Positions 44,935-46,758 of a stretch of 46,758 nucleotides of DNA are shown here, piece by piece. The position numbers were made by a program, and so were the translations under genes. This DNA comes from Branchiostoma floridae (Eukaryota > Chordata > Leptocardii > Amphioxiformes > Branchiostomatidae). The notes under the pieces are model-generated. The model saw nothing but the letters and a program-made list of their open reading frames with translations. It was not told the DNA's origin and ran no database searches. The stretch is taken from the NCBI RefSeq assembly GCF_000003815.2, contig NC_049993.1, forward strand, positions 20,490,832 through 20,537,589. The letters are read 5' to 3'. The stretch's first letter is position 1. Each line of letters starts with the position of its first letter.

Positions 44935-45560
44935 ACTGAGGGAGGAACATTGTTGCAGCAGACAGGTGAAGCCACTACCGGTATACAACTTACAGGCCTC
45001 ATTTCATTGACATCATCCATGTCAGATAGAGTAAATATTAAAGATTTGACCTCCCCCCCATATGAGGAATATGGAATTGAATCTTTGTGGTAACAATGCA
45101 CATGACAAGGGAGGAAAATTGTTACAACAGACAGTTTAGCCACTTATAATACAGGCCTTATTTCACTGACATCATTCACGTCATAGTAGATAAAATTTGA
45201 ACCCCCCAGGGCGGTATCTATATTGAATTAGATTGAGAAATACGGAATGTCATTTTTGTGGTAACACTGACAAGGGAGAAAAATTGTTACAGTAGACAGG
45301 GAGCCACTGTAAATGTAAGGCCTTATTTCATTGACGTCATTCACATCAGATAGAGTAAGTAAGATTTGAACCCCCCAGTGCAGAGTCCATATTGCATGAG
45401 ATTGAGTAATATGGAAAGAAATCTTTGTGGTAAGACTGACAAGGAAGGAAAATTGTCAGTGTAGACAGGTTAACCATCTTTCAATGACGTCATTTAGGTC
45501 CTATAGTAAATATGATTTGAATTCTCCGGTGTCCATATTGGTGGGTAACTGGATTGAGTA
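44935..45560. repeat. Tandem repeat, about 3.5 units of about 174 bp
   Basis: Each unit has gaggaaaattgttacaacag, acaggccttatttcactgac, and agatttgaacccccc. Unit starts are near 44,940, 45,110, 45,285 and 45,450. Confidence 0.88.
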
Positions 45561-45780
45561 ATGGCTTCATATGCTAAATACATGCGTACACTGTAATCTA
45601 ACATGGCACAGATGACGTCAAACGGAAATCCTGTATGTGTAAGTAGAGAGGACTACGGATGTTCTTTATACCACTGAATGGGGAAAATACTTGATGGGAA
45701 CAGCCAAAACCTGGTCACAGTGGTGAGGTGGTCCCCAATGTGTAAAGTTGGCACTTGTCTTGACTGTACTTGATGTTATG

Positions 45781-46190
45781 TCATACCTGGGCCGTGAAAA
45801 CGTTTGATACGGGTGTTCCGGACCGTGTGATGACTTTCCGTATCACACAGGTTCTAAATTGTATCACACGGGCTTCCTTCGAGTAAATCGAATTATTTCG
45901 AACGGGCCGAATACGGCACGGTTGAAAATTCGAATACCGGATTCGGACGTTAGAATTGCTGTTGTTACAATCTTTTGTTCGAGGACACAACATTTTCTCA
46001 ACTTCTGGTGCATTTCGCATCGAAACATGTGTTTTCTCAGGTGGGTATGACATAAATAAAAACACAGTGTATTCCGCATCACCCACCTCGGTCCCAGCCC
46101 TCCCACGGGTCGGATCACCCTTCCCGCGGTCGGGCTGGTACCTCGGGTCATACGGAATACACCGTGTTGTATTCTATATATAGAGACAGC
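45781..46190. mobile_element. Palindromic repeat element
   Basis: Right half contains inverted arms of about 38 bp (cacagtgtattccgcatcac / gtcatacggaatacaccgtg) around a GC-rich centre. The left half has repeated gtatcacac/gtgtgat motifs and a cgaat-rich stretch. No convincing ORF. Confidence 0.55.
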
Positions 46191-46289
46191 ACAGAGGACA
46201 GGCATAGATTAGGCAAAAACTTATGGACTGTACGAGGTAATAAAACTGTTCGCTCTGAAGAGAAGAAGGCTATGCAAGATTTAACCTGA

Positions 46290-46396
46290 CAGAAACACCT
46301 GGCCTACAAACCTTTGATCTTTGAAACACCTGGCCTACAAACCTTTGATCTTTGAAACACCTGGCCTACAAAACTTTGATCTTTGAAACACCTGGC
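46290..46396. repeat. 31-bp tandem repeat, 3.5 units
   Basis: gaaacacctggcctacaaac ctttgatcttt repeated almost perfectly. Confidence 0.95.
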
Positions 46397-46451
46397 CAGC
46401 TGACCTTCACCTCTTGACGACACAACCTTAATCACAGGGATGTGCAGGGAC

Positions 46452-46608
46452 AGGAATTCTAGGTGATATATTTATGTCAAAGGTAAAGGCCCCCCAAAAA
46501 AGAACACAGTCCTTGTCTGGGCCACTGTTTTGATTTGCATAACAACGTCCATACAAGTTTTGCTTTCTTTTTCGGGGCCTTTACCTTCGACATATTATCT
46601 AGAATTCC
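46452..46608. mobile_element. Foldback element near the right end
   Basis: ggaattctaggtgatatatt ... aaaggtaaaggcccc on the left and ggggcctttaccttcgacat attatctagaattcc on the right: imperfect inverted arms of about 40 bp. Confidence 0.75.
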
Positions 46609-46758
46609 AGTGTCGTCACACATGCGTCCTGATCTCTGTGATAGGGCTTATTCCTATACTGAATGGGTTTCCACTGTCCATGCAATGTCCAGTGGCTGAA
46701 GCTGACCCTGGATGCCCCCTGACCTCTGGCCCACGACCTCTACACTGTCTCACCACTG

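Noticed and set aside
46618-46758. Minus-strand open frame GRGPEVRGHPGSASATGH... at the right edge, considered as a prodomain exon
   Set aside because: No conserved ADAMTS prodomain motif and no convincing donor; kept out of the gene model.

Overview
This is animal genomic DNA with long introns, many short tandem repeats, several families of small foldback (MITE-like) elements and six runs of N (assembly gaps). The repeat families and the pre-duplicate state of the main gene suggest a lancelet (Branchiostoma) or a close invertebrate deuterostome. The organism assignment is an inference from remembered repeat sequences and gene structure, not a measured result.

Right two thirds (about 13.9-42.7 kb, minus strand, running off the right end): one large ADAMTS metalloprotease gene of the ADAMTS6/ADAMTS10 type. 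I reconstructed 19 coding segments from splice sites, codon phase and family similarity. In transcription order they encode: end of the prodomain with a furin site, the zinc metalloprotease domain (HEMGH...HD and Met-turn), the disintegrin-like domain (partly lost in the 934-bp gap), TSP1-1, the Cys-rich region (partly lost in a 188-bp gap), the spacer, TSP1-2 to TSP1-5 and a C-terminal PLAC domain with stop codon at 13,888. The signal peptide and most of the prodomain lie to the right of the window. Two places in the Cys-rich/spacer region do not keep frame as assembled.

The most striking property of this gene is that about ten of its exons are flanked by truncated tandem copies of their own edge. 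Copies that keep the 3' splice site (acceptor) always stack upstream of the intact exon; copies that keep the 5' splice site (donor) always stack downstream. The extreme case is a 22-bp minisatellite of about 42 units at 25.2-26.15 kb in which each unit repeats the authentic donor of the adjoining spacer exon. A second case is 15 truncated copies of the TSP1-2 exon end joined by (GTTT)n tracts at 18-18.9 and 23.05-23.3 kb.

Left part: a three-exon minus-strand gene (4,085-5,366) for a predicted 70-residue type I membrane protein (signal peptide, very short ectodomain, one membrane helix, Cys/Arg-rich tail), and an intronless plus-strand gene (8,592-9,221) for an unrecognised 209-residue protein. 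The 3' end of the latter is present three times in tandem, the third copy being split by a transposon.

The remainder is repeats: a TA-flanked MITE family (three copies, one nested inside another MITE), a second MITE family, two elements with CAGGGCT termini and 5-bp target duplications (one carrying a 5'-truncated LINE), further foldback elements, a Penelope-like fragment, a tRNA-like sequence and several minisatellites. No CRISPR, operon or bacterial feature is present.
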